Positions 1 through 8,298 of a stretch of DNA of 27,480 nucleotides are shown piece after piece. Position 1 is the first letter of the stretch, and each line of letters opens with the position of its first letter. Under the pieces are notes generated by a model. It saw only the letters and a program-made list of their open reading frames with translations, did no database searches and had not been told where the DNA came from. The stretch comes from Castellaniella defragrans_A (GTDB taxonomy: Bacteria; Pseudomonadota; Gammaproteobacteria; Burkholderiales; Burkholderiaceae_B). Made by a program: the position numbers and the translations under genes. Where the stretch lies: assembly GCF_040394755.1 (NCBI RefSeq), contig NZ_JBEBRQ010000042.1. The stretch is one strand, 5' to 3'.

Positions 1-133
1 CTTGCTGCCCCCCGAGGGGGCGCTTTTTGCCTTGGGGCGGCCCGGCGGCAAAAAATACCCCCACGCTGCGCCTTCGGCTTGCTGCCCCCCGAGGGGGCGC
101 TTTTTGCCTTGGGGCGGCCCGGCGGCAAAAAAA
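1..133. repeat. Tandem GC-rich intergenic repeat, two copies
   Basis: The same 55-bp sequence occurs at 1-55 and 78-132 with no mismatch, giving a period of 77 bp. The first copy is cut by the window edge, so the full unit is probably longer on its left. Each copy has a short stem (GCCCCC, loop CGA, GGGGGC) followed on the plus strand by a run of five T, then a second GC-rich segment ending in a run of A. This looks like a terminator for plus-strand transcription coming from the left. For secA, which is transcribed towards it, no T run follows the stem. From memory, similar repeats are common between genes in Bordetella and Achromobacter; this could not be searched here. Confidence 0.8.
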
Positions 134-197
134 CAGGGGCCGTAGCCCCCGTGAGCTCCGGCCGCCTGGCCAGAGCCTATCCGGCACCGCATTGCTC

Positions 198-2951
198 TCA
201 GGCCAACCGCCCGTGGCAATGCTTGTATTTCTTGCCGCTGCCGCAGGGACAAGGATCGTTGCGCCCGACCTTGGGCGCCCCCCCGAGCACCCCCGCCGCA
301 CGGCGCTGGCCTGCGGCGGGTTGGTCGGGTTCCAGGTCCTCGCCACGCAGCGCCGCATCATAGTCCGCATGGTGATAGCGCACGTTCTCGAGCGCCGGGG
401 ATTCGGGTTCCTCGACCTCGATCTGCTCGGGCGACTGGATGCGCACCGTCATCAGGACACGGACCGTTTCGTTGCGGACCCGGTCGAGCATATCGGAGAA
501 CAGCGCGAACGCCTCGCGCTTGTAAGCCTGCTTGGGATCCTGCTGCGCATAACCGCGCAAATGAATCCCCTGGCGCAAATGGTCCAGCGCCGCCAGATGC
601 GCGCGCCAATTCGAGTCCAGGGACTGCAGCAACACTGAACGCTCGAAGGGCTCCCAGCCCTCGCGGCCGACCAGCTCGACCTTGGCCTCATACAGGCGGC
701 GCGCCTCGGCCAGGACGCGTTCCAGCAGATCATCGTCGGTGAGATTGGGTTCCTTTTCCAGCATCTCGGCCAAGGGCAGCACGATCGACCAGTCGGATTC
801 CAGCGTCGATTGCAGACTGGGGATGTCCCATTGCTCCTCCACCGTGTCCTCGGGAACGTTGCGCCGGAACACCGCGGTGATCTCGGCATCCCGCAGATGG
901 GCGATCGTATCGGCCACCGAGCTTGCCTCCAGGACCTCGTTGCGCTGCGAGTACAGCACCTTGCGCTGATCATTGGCGACGTCGTCGTAATCCAGGAGCT
1001 GCTTGCGGATATCGAAATTGCGAGCCTCGACCTTGCGCTGGGCGGACTCGATCGAACGCGACACCATGCGCGCCTCGATCGGCTCACCCTCGGGCAGCTT
1101 CAGGCGCTCCATGATGGCGCGCACGCGCTCGCCGGCAAAGATCCGCATCAGCGAATCGTCCAGCGACAGATAAAATCGCGAAGACCCCGGATCGCCCTGG
1201 CGCCCGGCGCGGCCGCGCAACTGATTGTCGATCCGGCGCGACTCGTGGCGCTCGGTGCCGATGATGCGCAGCCCGCCCGCCTTTTTGACGGCCTCGTTGG
1301 CCGGCGCCCACTCGCTGCGGATGGCGGCGATACGGGCCTCTTTTTCCTCAGGCGTCAGATCGGGATTGGCGCGCACCAGACCGACCTGCCTTTCCACGCT
1401 GCCGCCCAGCACGATATCCGTGCCGCGCCCAGCCATATTGGTGGCAATGGTGATGTGGCCCGGCTTGCCCGCCTCGGCCACGATCTCGGCCTCGCGAGCG
1501 TGCTGCTTGGCATTGAGGACCTCGTGCGGCAGACCGTCGCGGCGCAGCGCGGCCGACAGCCTCTCGGAATTCTCGATGCTGGTCGTCCCCACCAGCACCG
1601 GCTGGCCGCGCTTGTGGCAGTCCACGATATCAGCCAGGATCGCCTGATACTTTTCGGCATCCGTCTTGAACACCTGGTCATTCTGGTCATTGCGGATCAT
1701 CGGCCGGTTGGTGGGGATGATGACCGTCTCGAGACCGTAGATCTCCTGGAACTCGTAGGCCTCGGTATCGGCCGTACCCGTCATGCCCGCAAGCTTTTCG
1801 TACATGCGGAAATAGTTCTGGAACGTGATCGAGGCCAGCGTCTGGTTTTCGTTCTGGATCGGCACGCCTTCCTTGGCCTCGACGGCCTGATGCAGGCCGT
1901 CGGACCAGCGCCGGCCCACCATCAGGCGGCCCGTGAATTCATCGACGATCACGACCTCGCCATTCTGGACGACGTACTGCTGGTCGCGGAAGAACAGGTT
2001 ATGCGCGCGCAGCGCCACGATGAGATGATGAATCAGCGAAATATGCCGGGGATCGTACAGGGACTCGCCCTCGGGCAGCAGGCCCTGCCGGGTCATGATC
2101 TGCTCGGCCTTGACCTGCCCGGCCTCGGACAGATGCACCTGCTGCGCCTTTTCATCGACCCAGAAATCGCCCTCGGGCTCGGGCTCGTGGGGCTTGGGCT
2201 CCTGGGCCATGCGCGTGAGCAGCGGCGGGATCGCGTTCATGCGCATATACAGATCGGTGTTGTCGTCCGCCTGCCCCGAGATGATCAGCGGCGTGCGCGC
2301 CTCGTCGATCAGGATCGAGTCCACCTCGTCGACGATGGCGAATACCAGGCCGCGCTGGCGGCGATCGCCCGGGCGGAACTCCATGTTGTCGCGCAGATAG
2401 TCGAATCCGTATTCGTTGTTCGTCCCGTAGGTGATGTCGGCCTGATAGGCGGCGCGTTTTTCCTCGTTTTCCTGCTGCGGCACCACCACGCCCACGCTCA
2501 TGCCCAGGAAACCGTAGAGTTGTCCCATCCACTCGGCGTCGCGGCGCGCCAGATAGTCGTTGACCGTGACGACATGCACCCCGCGCCCGGTCAGGGCGTT
2601 GAGGTAGACGGCCAGCGTGGCCATCAGGGTCTTGCCCTCGCCGGTGCGCATTTCGGCGATCTTGCCATTGTGCAGGGCGATCGCCCCGATCAGCTGGACA
2701 TCGAAATGCCGCATCCCGAAGACTCGCTTGCTGGCCTCGCGCGCCACCGCGAAGGCCTCGGGCAGCAGGGAATTGAGCGACTTTCCATCGGCCAGACGCT
2801 GGCGGAATTCGCCGGTCTTGGCCTTGAGCTCATCATCCGACAGGCTCGCCATCGAGGGTTCGAGCGCATTGATCTGCACGACCTGCTTGCGGTATTGCTT
2901 GAGTAAACGGTCGTTGCGGCTGCCTAGGATTTTTTTGAGCAGAGAAACCAT
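198..2951 (-). CDS. secA: SecA, preprotein translocase ATPase
   Basis: SecA is the cytoplasmic motor that pushes unfolded preproteins through the SecYEG channel using ATP. The 917-residue product has the usual length (901 in E. coli). It shows the Walker A motif GEGKT at residues 104-108 inside the conserved MRTGEGKT context, the DEVDSILIDEAR Walker B region at about 208-219, and the second-motor signature MAGRGTDI. The C-terminus carries the zinc-binding tail with Cys901, Cys903, Cys912 and His913, the segment that contacts SecB and ribosomes. The start MVSLLKKILGS matches the family, although no strong ribosome binding site precedes it. It lies 94 bp downstream of the M23 peptidase gene on the same strand, as in other betaproteobacterial dcw tails. 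No secM-like gene precedes it. Confidence 0.98.
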   Translation of the reverse strand: MVSLLKKILGSRNDRLLKQYRKQVVQINALEPSMASLSDDELKAKTGEFRQRLADGKSLNSLLPEAFAVAREASKRVFGMRHFDVQLIGAIALHNGKIAEMRTGEGKTLMATLAVYLNALTGRGVHVVTVNDYLARRDAEWMGQLYGFLGMSVGVVVPQQENEEKRAAYQADITYGTNNEYGFDYLRDNMEFRPGDRRQRGLVFAIVDEVDSILIDEARTPLIISGQADDNTDLYMRMNAIPPLLTRMAQEPKPHEPEPEGDFWVDEKAQQVHLSEAGQVKAEQIMTRQGLLPEGESLYDPRHISLIHHLIVALRAHNLFFRDQQYVVQNGEVVIVDEFTGRLMVGRRWSDGLHQAVEAKEGVPIQNENQTLASITFQNYFRMYEKLAGMTGTADTEAYEFQEIYGLETVIIPTNRPMIRNDQNDQVFKTDAEKYQAILADIVDCHKRGQPVLVGTTSIENSERLSAALRRDGLPHEVLNAKQHAREAEIVAEAGKPGHITIATNMAGRGTDIVLGGSVERQVGLVRANPDLTPEEKEARIAAIRSEWAPANEAVKKAGGLRIIGTERHESRRIDNQLRGRAGRQGDPGSSRFYLSLDDSLMRIFAGERVRAIMERLKLPEGEPIEARMVSRSIESAQRKVEARNFDIRKQLLDYDDVANDQRKVLYSQRNEVLEASSVADTIAHLRDAEITAVFRRNVPEDTVEEQWDIPSLQSTLESDWSIVLPLAEMLEKEPNLTDDDLLERVLAEARRLYEAKVELVGREGWEPFERSVLLQSLDSNWRAHLAALDHLRQGIHLRGYAQQDPKQAYKREAFALFSDMLDRVRNETVRVLMTVRIQSPEQIEVEEPESPALENVRYHHADYDAALRGEDLEPDQPAAGQRRAAGVLGGAPKVGRNDPCPCGSGKKYKHCHGRLA

Positions 2952-3008
2952 GTCGTGTCATCGGTTCGGGCCCCGGAGACGATCCCGGCAAGCCCGGTTG
3001 TATGGACA

Positions 3009-3028
3009 CGGCTGCCCTATGGCAGCCG
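3009..3028 (-). terminator. Hairpin between the M23 gene and secA
   Basis: A perfect 8-bp stem (CGGCTGCC / GGCAGCCG) with a 4-base loop lies 18 bp beyond the M23 gene stop and 58 bp before the secA start. No T run follows on the minus strand, so it is not a classical intrinsic terminator. It could be a partial terminator, an mRNA-stabilising 3' structure, or a leader structure of secA. Confidence 0.35.
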
Positions 3029-3045
3029 CAGGTAAACGATACAGT

Positions 3046-4035
3046 TTAACGCAGCTGCGGGGTGGTCGCATCGGATGCGTCCGAACCGGCGGACGCGTCG
3101 GCCTGGGCCAGGAGCAGGTCCGGCCGGCCCGCCGACGCCCCGAGGAAAAGCGTCGGGTCCAAGGGGTAGCCCGCCATCCGCACCTCGAAATGCAGGTGCG
3201 GGCCCGTGGACTGCCCGGTATTGCCCACGTGCGCGATCAATTCCCCCTGACGGACGAGATCCCCGGCCCGGACCGCGAGCGAGGACGCGTGGGCATAGCG
3301 GGTCACCAGCCCATTGCCGTGATCGATCTCGACCATCTTGCCGTAGCCGCGGACCGTGCCCGCGCGCAGGACGAGGCCGCCCGATGCGGCGCGGATCGGC
3401 GCCCCGCGGGGCGCGACGAAATCCAGGCCCTCATGCATGCGGTGCCGGCCGCTGACCGGATTGCGGCGCCAGCCGAAGGACGAACTGAGATAGGGGTAAT
3501 CGACCGGCGACAGGGTCGGCAGACTGGCCTCCAGGCCCGCGCGGCGGGACAGCGCGGTATCGATCAGAGTGAAGACATCCTCCTGAGCCGACACGCGATT
3601 GCGCAACGCGTCGATCCCCCGGCCCAGCGCCTCGGCCGCCCCCGGCGCGCCATTTGCAGGCGCGTCGGGCGCGATATCGTCCATGACCGGCGGCGTGGCG
3701 GCGCCGTCCGGCACGCCGTCGAGCTCTGGCGCGCTATAGGAAAGCCCCGCCGCATCGGTGACACGCTGCCGCACGGCATCCATGGCGATCAGGCGGGCCT
3801 GGAGCTCGCCGAGCTTGGCCGCCAGGCCGGCGATGCTATCGTCGATGAGAGTGGATTCCCGCTGCAGGCGCTGGTCCAGCGCCTGCCGGTGTTCGGGATC
3901 GAGGGGCGCGGCCATGCGCGCCTGCCACTGCGCCCCGCCCCAGGCGGCCGCGGCCAGGGCGCACACCCCCGCAAGGATCTTGAGCCCCCTGGCGTTAAAA
4001 TGTCTCAAACGGGACAGAAAATTATGCATCATCAT
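3046..4035 (-). CDS. Membrane-anchored M23 family metallopeptidase
   Basis: This is a probable peptidoglycan endopeptidase (LytM/NlpD type) or hydrolase regulator acting in the periplasm. From the chosen start the protein has 329 residues: a basic N-terminus, one membrane segment at about residues 18-33 (GLKILAGVCALAAAAWGG), a charged helical region likely to form a coiled coil, then a C-terminal M23 domain. The zinc ligands of active M23 enzymes are visible: the HEGLD motif (HxxxD), the later H in YAHAS and the HLHFE motif (HxH). The domain is therefore probably catalytic rather than degenerate. The reading frame continues 64 codons upstream, but that extension lies antisense to dciA and is not protein-like. 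I therefore start at the first of three consecutive ATG codons, 21 bp from the divergent dciA start. No clear ribosome binding site is seen. Confidence 0.88.
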   Translation of the reverse strand: MMMHNFLSRLRHFNARGLKILAGVCALAAAAWGGAQWQARMAAPLDPEHRQALDQRLQRESTLIDDSIAGLAAKLGELQARLIAMDAVRQRVTDAAGLSYSAPELDGVPDGAATPPVMDDIAPDAPANGAPGAAEALGRGIDALRNRVSAQEDVFTLIDTALSRRAGLEASLPTLSPVDYPYLSSSFGWRRNPVSGRHRMHEGLDFVAPRGAPIRAASGGLVLRAGTVRGYGKMVEIDHGNGLVTRYAHASSLAVRAGDLVRQGELIAHVGNTGQSTGPHLHFEVRMAGYPLDPTLFLGASAGRPDLLLAQADASAGSDASDATTPQLR

Positions 4036-4056
4036 CAGTTCAGGAATTGATCCGGC

Positions 4057-4533
4057 ATGAGCCACGGTCCACGATCCACCCACGGCAAGGCCTCCAAGGC
4101 CGGCACGCCGCTGCTGGACTGGATCGCTGGCGACCAGCGCGGCGCGGGCATTCTCGATACCGCCCGCCGCCTGATGGCGGCCGAAACGCTGCTGGCCCAA
4201 GCACTGCCCCCGGGCCTGGCGCGCCACTGCAAGGCAGCCCTGTTCGACAGACAGCGCCTGACGGTTTCAGTTCCCAGCCCGGCGCACGCGGCCCGGCTGC
4301 GCCAATTGGCGCCCTCGGTCACGGACCATCTGCGTGGCGCCGGATGGCCGATCGAGGACATTGTCGTACGCATCGATGCCACGCTGGGCCGATCGGCGAC
4401 AAAACCGCCCCTTCGGCAAGCCGAGGTGCTGGACGACGGCGCGCTGGAATCGTTCGAAGCCCTGCGCCAGGCGCTGCAGCCGGGGCCGCTGGCCGATGCC
4501 GTCAGCCGCCTGCTACGCCACCACCGCCAATGA
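4057..4533 (+). CDS. dciA: DciA family protein (DUF721), replicative helicase loader/associated factor
   Basis: The 158-residue product matches the DUF721/DciA family, the widespread bacterial protein that helps place DnaB helicase on DNA in species without DnaC. The N-terminal half has the family pattern, with a helix containing LMAAETLLAQALPP, a strand LTVSVPSPAHAARLRQL, and a segment ending in DIVVRID. The C-terminal part is helical and less conserved. An AGGA element at 4041-4044 precedes the ATG by 12 bases, rather far. A TAAAAT hexamer at 3996-4001, inside the M23 gene, could be a -10 box, but I see no matching -35. It is the only plus-strand gene inside the dcw tail, divergent from the M23 gene and convergent with lpxC. 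The family assignment is by recognition of the pattern; function is inferred from the family. Confidence 0.85.
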   Translation: MSHGPRSTHGKASKAGTPLLDWIAGDQRGAGILDTARRLMAAETLLAQALPPGLARHCKAALFDRQRLTVSVPSPAHAARLRQLAPSVTDHLRGAGWPIEDIVVRIDATLGRSATKPPLRQAEVLDDGALESFEALRQALQPGPLADAVSRLLRHHRQ

Positions 4534-4586
4534 ACGATCATCCGGGACTTCACGTTCCGCCGGAGCCGCCAGCGACAAACCCGGGG

Positions 4587-4628
4587 CCGCGCCAGTGCGC
4601 GGCAAGACCCCCCCCGAAACGCCGGGGG
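4587..4628. terminator. Two hairpins between convergent dciA and lpxC
   Basis: Two perfect short stems lie in the 105-bp gap: CCGCGC/GCGCGG with a 4-base loop (4587-4602) and CCCCCG/CGGGGG with a 6-base loop (4611-4628). They could end transcription from both sides, but neither is followed by a T run, so this is a weak call. Confidence 0.3.
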
Positions 4629-4638
4629 CACGCCCGGA

Positions 4639-5559
4639 TCAGGCCAGCCGCCAGTCGCGCGTAAAGGCGGCCGGCGCCGTCGGCGACTCGTAGCTGACGA
4701 GTTCCCAGGCATCCTGCCGCGCCAGTACGGCGCGAATGAGCTGGTTGTTCATGGCATGCCCGGACTTGCAGGCGACATAGCGGGCGACGAGCGGCTTGCC
4801 GATCAGGTACAGGTCGCCGATCGCATCGAGAATCTTGTGCTTGACGAATTCATCGTCATAGCGCAGGCCGTCGGTATTGAGCACCCGGTATTCGTCCATC
4901 ACGATCGCGTTGTCGAGACTGCCGCCACGGGCCAGACCCATCGAACGCAACGCCTCGACCTCGCTGGCGAAGCCGAAGGTGCGCGCGCGCGCGATGGTCT
5001 TGACATAGGAATCACGGGCGAAGTCCACCTCGGCCATATTCGCCGTCGAGTCGATGGCCGGGTGCTGGAAATCGATGGAGAACGACAGCGCGAAGCCATC
5101 GTAAGGTTCGAGGCGCGCCCATTTCTGGTGCTCGCCCTCGCCCTCGCGCACCTCGACGGGCTTGAGTACCCGCAGGAACCGTTTGGGCGCGGCCTGCTCC
5201 TGCAGGCCGGCGGAGCGCAGCAGGTACACGAAAGTGCCCGCGCTGCCGTCCATGATGGGGACTTCCTCGGCGTTCAGGTCCACGTGCAGATTGTCCACCC
5301 CCAGGCCAGCCAGCGCCGACATGAGGTGCTCGACCGTCGAAACCCGCACATCGCCCTGCTGCAGAACAGAGGCCATACGCGTGTCGCCCACCGCATCGGC
5401 GCGTGCGGGCAGGTCCACGACCTGCGGCAGATCGACGCGATGAAACACGATGCCGGTGTTCGGCTGGGCCGGACGCAGCGTGAGATCCACCCGGCGGCCC
5501 GAATGCAGGCCGACACCCTTGGTGGAGATCGCTTGCTTGATGGTGCGCTGAAGAAGCAT
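4639..5559 (-). CDS. lpxC: LpxC, UDP-3-O-acyl-N-acetylglucosamine deacetylase
   Basis: LpxC removes the acetyl group from UDP-3-O-acyl-GlcNAc, the committed step of lipid A synthesis, in the cytoplasm. The 306-residue protein is full length (305 in E. coli). The zinc and catalytic residues are present: Glu77-His78 in STVEHL, His241 and Asp245 in KHKILDAIGD, and His268 in KSGHAMNNQ. The second-domain signature RARTFGF is at 191-197. It sits at the 3' side of ftsZ, its usual place, but a 238-bp gap with candidate -10 elements suggests its own promoter. The ATG has no obvious ribosome binding site, yet the start MLLQRTIKQ fits the family exactly. The gene runs convergent to dciA. Confidence 0.98.
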   Translation of the reverse strand: MLLQRTIKQAISTKGVGLHSGRRVDLTLRPAQPNTGIVFHRVDLPQVVDLPARADAVGDTRMASVLQQGDVRVSTVEHLMSALAGLGVDNLHVDLNAEEVPIMDGSAGTFVYLLRSAGLQEQAAPKRFLRVLKPVEVREGEGEHQKWARLEPYDGFALSFSIDFQHPAIDSTANMAEVDFARDSYVKTIARARTFGFASEVEALRSMGLARGGSLDNAIVMDEYRVLNTDGLRYDDEFVKHKILDAIGDLYLIGKPLVARYVACKSGHAMNNQLIRAVLARQDAWELVSYESPTAPAAFTRDWRLA

Positions 5560-5607
5560 GAATGCAGCCGATGAATTGTGGGGGCGACGAGGTCAAGCCC
5601 CTATCCG

Positions 5608-5626
5608 TATATACCCGCGTATTGTA
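5608..5626 (-). promoter_or_regulatory. Candidate -10 elements upstream of lpxC
   Basis: On the minus strand two -10-like hexamers, TACAAT (5621-5626) and TATATA (5608-5613), lie about 50-70 bp before the lpxC start in an AT-richer patch. I could not pair either with a convincing -35, so this is only a candidate position for an lpxC promoter. Confidence 0.3.
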
Positions 5627-5696
5627 ACCAAAACGCGGACCGCCTATCCTGTTTTTTTATTCTTGAAACATCTGGAACGCCTCGCGCAAAGACGAG

Positions 5697-5732
5697 GGCA
5701 CGCGCACCCCCAGGGGAAGGGGCGCGCGTGCC
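5697..5732 (-). terminator. Strong hairpin downstream of ftsZ
   Basis: A 14-bp stem with an 8-base loop lies 66 bp after the ftsZ stop codon. On the minus strand it is fully paired with one G-U pair; on the plus strand that position is an A-C mismatch, so the structure suits minus-strand RNA. Only a mixed CTCGTCTTT follows, a poor T tract. It is likely the 3' end structure of the ftsZ transcript or a leaky terminator before lpxC. Confidence 0.5.
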
Positions 5733-5797
5733 GGCGCTTCGATCCGCCGCGAACGACGGGTCGATATGTGAGAGCGAAACGCAGCGGAAACGTCCGC

Positions 5798-6961
5798 TCA
5801 GTCCGCCTGCTTGCGCAAGAACGCCGGGATGTCGAAGTGATCCATGCCGGCGGTCTCGAGAGCCCGGACCTGGGCCGACGCATTGCTGCGCGGATTGCGC
5901 ATGACCGAAGGCACATCGGTGTTGGTGAAACCGCCGACCAGCGGCAGATTGTCCGTTCCGGTGCGTTGAGCCTCGACATTGTTGGACACGAGCTGCGGAC
6001 GGCTGTTGCCGGCGCCCAGGCCCGTGGCCACCACGGTGACGCGCAGGTTCTCGCCCATCGACTCGTCGTAGGCGGTGCCGAAGATCACCGTCGCATCCTC
6101 GGACGCATAGCTGCGGATGGTGTCCATGATCTCGCGGGTCTCGCGCATCTTCAGCGTGCGGCTGGCCGTGATGTTGACCAGGATGCCGCGCGCGCCATGC
6201 AGGTCCACGCCTTCGAGCAGCGGGCAAGCGATGGCCTGTTCCGCGGCCACGCGGGCACGGTCGGCACCCGCCGCCACCGAGGTTCCCATCATGGCCTGGC
6301 CCTGCTCGCCCATGATGGTTTTGACGTCCTCGAAGTCGACGTTCACATTGCCTTCGACATTGATGATCTCGGCGATCCCGGCGCAAGCATTGTGCAAAAC
6401 GTCGTCGGCGGCCTGGAAGCAGTCCTCCTGGGTGGCGTCGTCGTCCATCAGCTCGTAGAGGTTCTCGTTGAGGACCACCACCAGCGAATGCACGTGCTTG
6501 CCCAGTTCGCGGATGCCATCCTCGGCCATCTTCATCCGCTTGGCGCCCTCGAACATGAACGGCTTGGTGACCACGCCCACGGTCAGGATGCCGAGCTCCT
6601 TGGCGACCTCAGCCACCACGGGACCCGCCCCGGTGCCGGTGCCCCCGCCCATGCCGGCGGTGATGAACACCATGTGCGCGCCCGTCAGCGCCGCGCGGAT
6701 TTCCTCGCGCGCGGTTTCGGCCGCTGCGCGCCCCTGTTCGGGCTTGGCTCCAGCGCCCAGGCCGGTGCGGCCCAGGCGGATCTGCACGGGCGCCTCGCTG
6801 GTCGCAAGCGCCTGCGCATCGGTATTGGCGCAAATGAAATCCACGCCCTGCACACCCGCGCGGATCATGTGGGCGACAGCGTTGCCGCCTGCCCCGCCGA
6901 CACCGACGACTTTGATCACGGTGCCATTGCTGCTGGTATCCAGCATTTCGAAATTCATCAT
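5798..6961 (-). CDS. ftsZ: FtsZ, tubulin-like cell division GTPase
   Basis: FtsZ polymerises with GTP into the ring that organises division at midcell. The 387-residue product shows the tubulin signature GGGTGTG at residues 105-111, the N-terminal nucleotide-binding GVGGAGGNA at 20-28, and the T7 synergy loop with NVDFED at 207-212. A variable linker follows, then the C-terminal peptide DIPAFLRKQ, which binds FtsA and other partners. Two ATG codons stand in tandem at the start. GGGAG lies a few bases upstream and fits the first. The 110-bp gap after ftsA carries an 18-base T-rich stretch just before this site (minus strand). This is the last gene of the tight cluster, followed by a strong hairpin. 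Confidence 0.99.
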   Translation of the reverse strand: MMNFEMLDTSSNGTVIKVVGVGGAGGNAVAHMIRAGVQGVDFICANTDAQALATSEAPVQIRLGRTGLGAGAKPEQGRAAAETAREEIRAALTGAHMVFITAGMGGGTGTGAGPVVAEVAKELGILTVGVVTKPFMFEGAKRMKMAEDGIRELGKHVHSLVVVLNENLYELMDDDATQEDCFQAADDVLHNACAGIAEIINVEGNVNVDFEDVKTIMGEQGQAMMGTSVAAGADRARVAAEQAIACPLLEGVDLHGARGILVNITASRTLKMRETREIMDTIRSYASEDATVIFGTAYDESMGENLRVTVVATGLGAGNSRPQLVSNNVEAQRTGTDNLPLVGGFTNTDVPSVMRNPRSNASAQVRALETAGMDHFDIPAFLRKQAD

Positions 6962-7071
6962 GGTGACTCCCTCACATATCGAAAAAACAAAAACAAATCC
7001 CCTGAACTACGGCGTGGCCCCAGAGCCCATCGAAACGACGTCCACAGATCGCGTCGCAGTATCGACGAGCC
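6962..7071 (-). promoter_or_regulatory. ftsZ: ftsA-ftsZ leader with small hairpin and T-rich tract
   Basis: This is the only sizeable gap inside the mraZ-ftsZ block. Directly after the ftsA stop there is a short hairpin (CGTCG/CGACG, 7052-7067). A T-rich stretch on the minus strand (6982-6997) precedes the GGGAG ribosome binding site of ftsZ. Such U-rich leaders often strengthen translation through ribosomal protein S1. No convincing -35/-10 pair was found, so an ftsZ promoter here is not supported. Confidence 0.45.
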
Positions 7072-8298
7072 CTAATTCATGAACCACTCTTTCATGCGAG
7101 CAAAAATGGACTTGACCGTCCCCTTTTGCTGCGCAACCTTGCGACCCCGAGCGCGCTGCGTGCGCGCCTCGATCAACAATCCCATCACCGTCGAGAAGCG
7201 CGGATTGCGCATCACATCGGACAAACTGCCCTCGTACATCGGCACGGCCACGCGCACCGGCTTGAGGAACACATCCTCGGCCAGTTCGACCATGCCGGGC
7301 ATGAGCGCCGTCCCGCCGGTCAACACCACGCCGGAGGACAGCAATTCCTCATAGCCGGACTCGCGCACCACCTGCTGCACGAAGCTGAACAATTCCTCGA
7401 TGCGCGGCTCGATCACCGCACCCAGCGCCTGGCGCTTGACGCTGCGGTTCGGGCGGTCGCCCAGGCCCGGCACCTCGATCATTTCATCGGCATGGGCCAG
7501 CACTTGCTTGGCGATGCCGTAGCGCAGCTTGATTTCCTCGGCATCCGGCGTGGGCGTGCGCAACATGGCCGCGATATCGCTGGTCACCTGATCGCCCGCG
7601 ATCGGAATCACCGAAGTATGGCGAATCGCCCCGCCCGTGTAGATTGCGATGTCGGTCGTGCCGCCGCCGATATCCACCAGCACCACGCCGAGTTCTTTTT
7701 CGTCCGCCGTCAGGCACGCCAGGCTGGAGGCGAGCGGCTGGAGAATCAGATCCTGCACCTCGAGGCCGCAGCGGCGCACGCATTTGACGATGTTCTGCGC
7801 AGCACTCACCGCCCCGGTCACGATATGCACCCGCACCTCGAGACGCATGCCACTCATGCCGATGGGTTCGCGGATGTCCTCCTGCCCATCGACGATGAAC
7901 TCCTGCGTCAGGACATGCAGCACCTGCTGATCGGTAGGGATGTTCACCGCCTTGGCGGTTTCAATAACGCGCGCCACATCGGTGGCCGTCACTTCCTTGT
8001 CCTTGACGGCGACCATGCCGCTGGAGTTGAAGCTGGTGATATGGCTGCCCGCGATACCGGTGAAGACTTCGCGGATCTTGCAATCGGCCATCAACTCGGC
8101 CTCCTCCAGCGCGCGCTGGATGGAGTTGACAGTGGACTCGATGTTGACCACGACGCCCTTGCGCATACCCTCGGATTCATGCTGGCCCAGGCCGAGCACC
8201 TCGAACCCTCCGTCAGGCAGGATTTCGGCAACGACAGCGGCCACCTTGCTGGTGCCGATATCGAGGGCAACGATCAGATCTTTGATGTCACGGGTCAT
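7072..8298 (-). CDS. ftsA: FtsA, actin-like division protein
   Basis: FtsA is the actin-family ATPase that tethers FtsZ to the inner membrane and recruits later division proteins. The 408-residue product begins with the phosphate-binding motif ALDIGTSKVAAVV and contains the second phosphate motif VLVDIGGGTTDIAIY and the adenosine motif GVVLTGGTALMPG. The FtsA-specific 1C subdomain (SHHA) lies between the first two. The C-terminus, ending VKSIFARMKEWFMN, is the amphipathic membrane-targeting helix. Its ATG overlaps the ftsQ stop (ATGA), which suggests translational coupling. Confidence 0.98.
   Translation of the reverse strand: MTRDIKDLIVALDIGTSKVAAVVAEILPDGGFEVLGLGQHESEGMRKGVVVNIESTVNSIQRALEEAELMADCKIREVFTGIAGSHITSFNSSGMVAVKDKEVTATDVARVIETAKAVNIPTDQQVLHVLTQEFIVDGQEDIREPIGMSGMRLEVRVHIVTGAVSAAQNIVKCVRRCGLEVQDLILQPLASSLACLTADEKELGVVLVDIGGGTTDIAIYTGGAIRHTSVIPIAGDQVTSDIAAMLRTPTPDAEEIKLRYGIAKQVLAHADEMIEVPGLGDRPNRSVKRQALGAVIEPRIEELFSFVQQVVRESGYEELLSSGVVLTGGTALMPGMVELAEDVFLKPVRVAVPMYEGSLSDVMRNPRFSTVMGLLIEARTQRARGRKVAQQKGTVKSIFARMKEWFMN

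Noticed and set aside
1..133. Repeat at the left edge as a CRISPR array or insertion-sequence end
   Set aside because: There are only two copies with a 22-bp interval, and no transposase, target duplication or cas gene is visible; GC-rich hairpins fit an intergenic repeat.
810..2906. 698-codon open frame on the plus strand opposite secA, and similar long frames opposite murE-murF (16155-19328) and others
   Set aside because: They lie antisense to clearly conserved genes, show no family motif and are rich in His, Arg, Gly and Ala, the usual by-product of high-GC codon use on the other strand.
4036..4227. N-terminal extension of the M23 peptidase by 64 residues
   Set aside because: It runs antisense through the conserved start of dciA, and the extra residues resemble no signal or domain; the membrane segment follows the chosen start directly.
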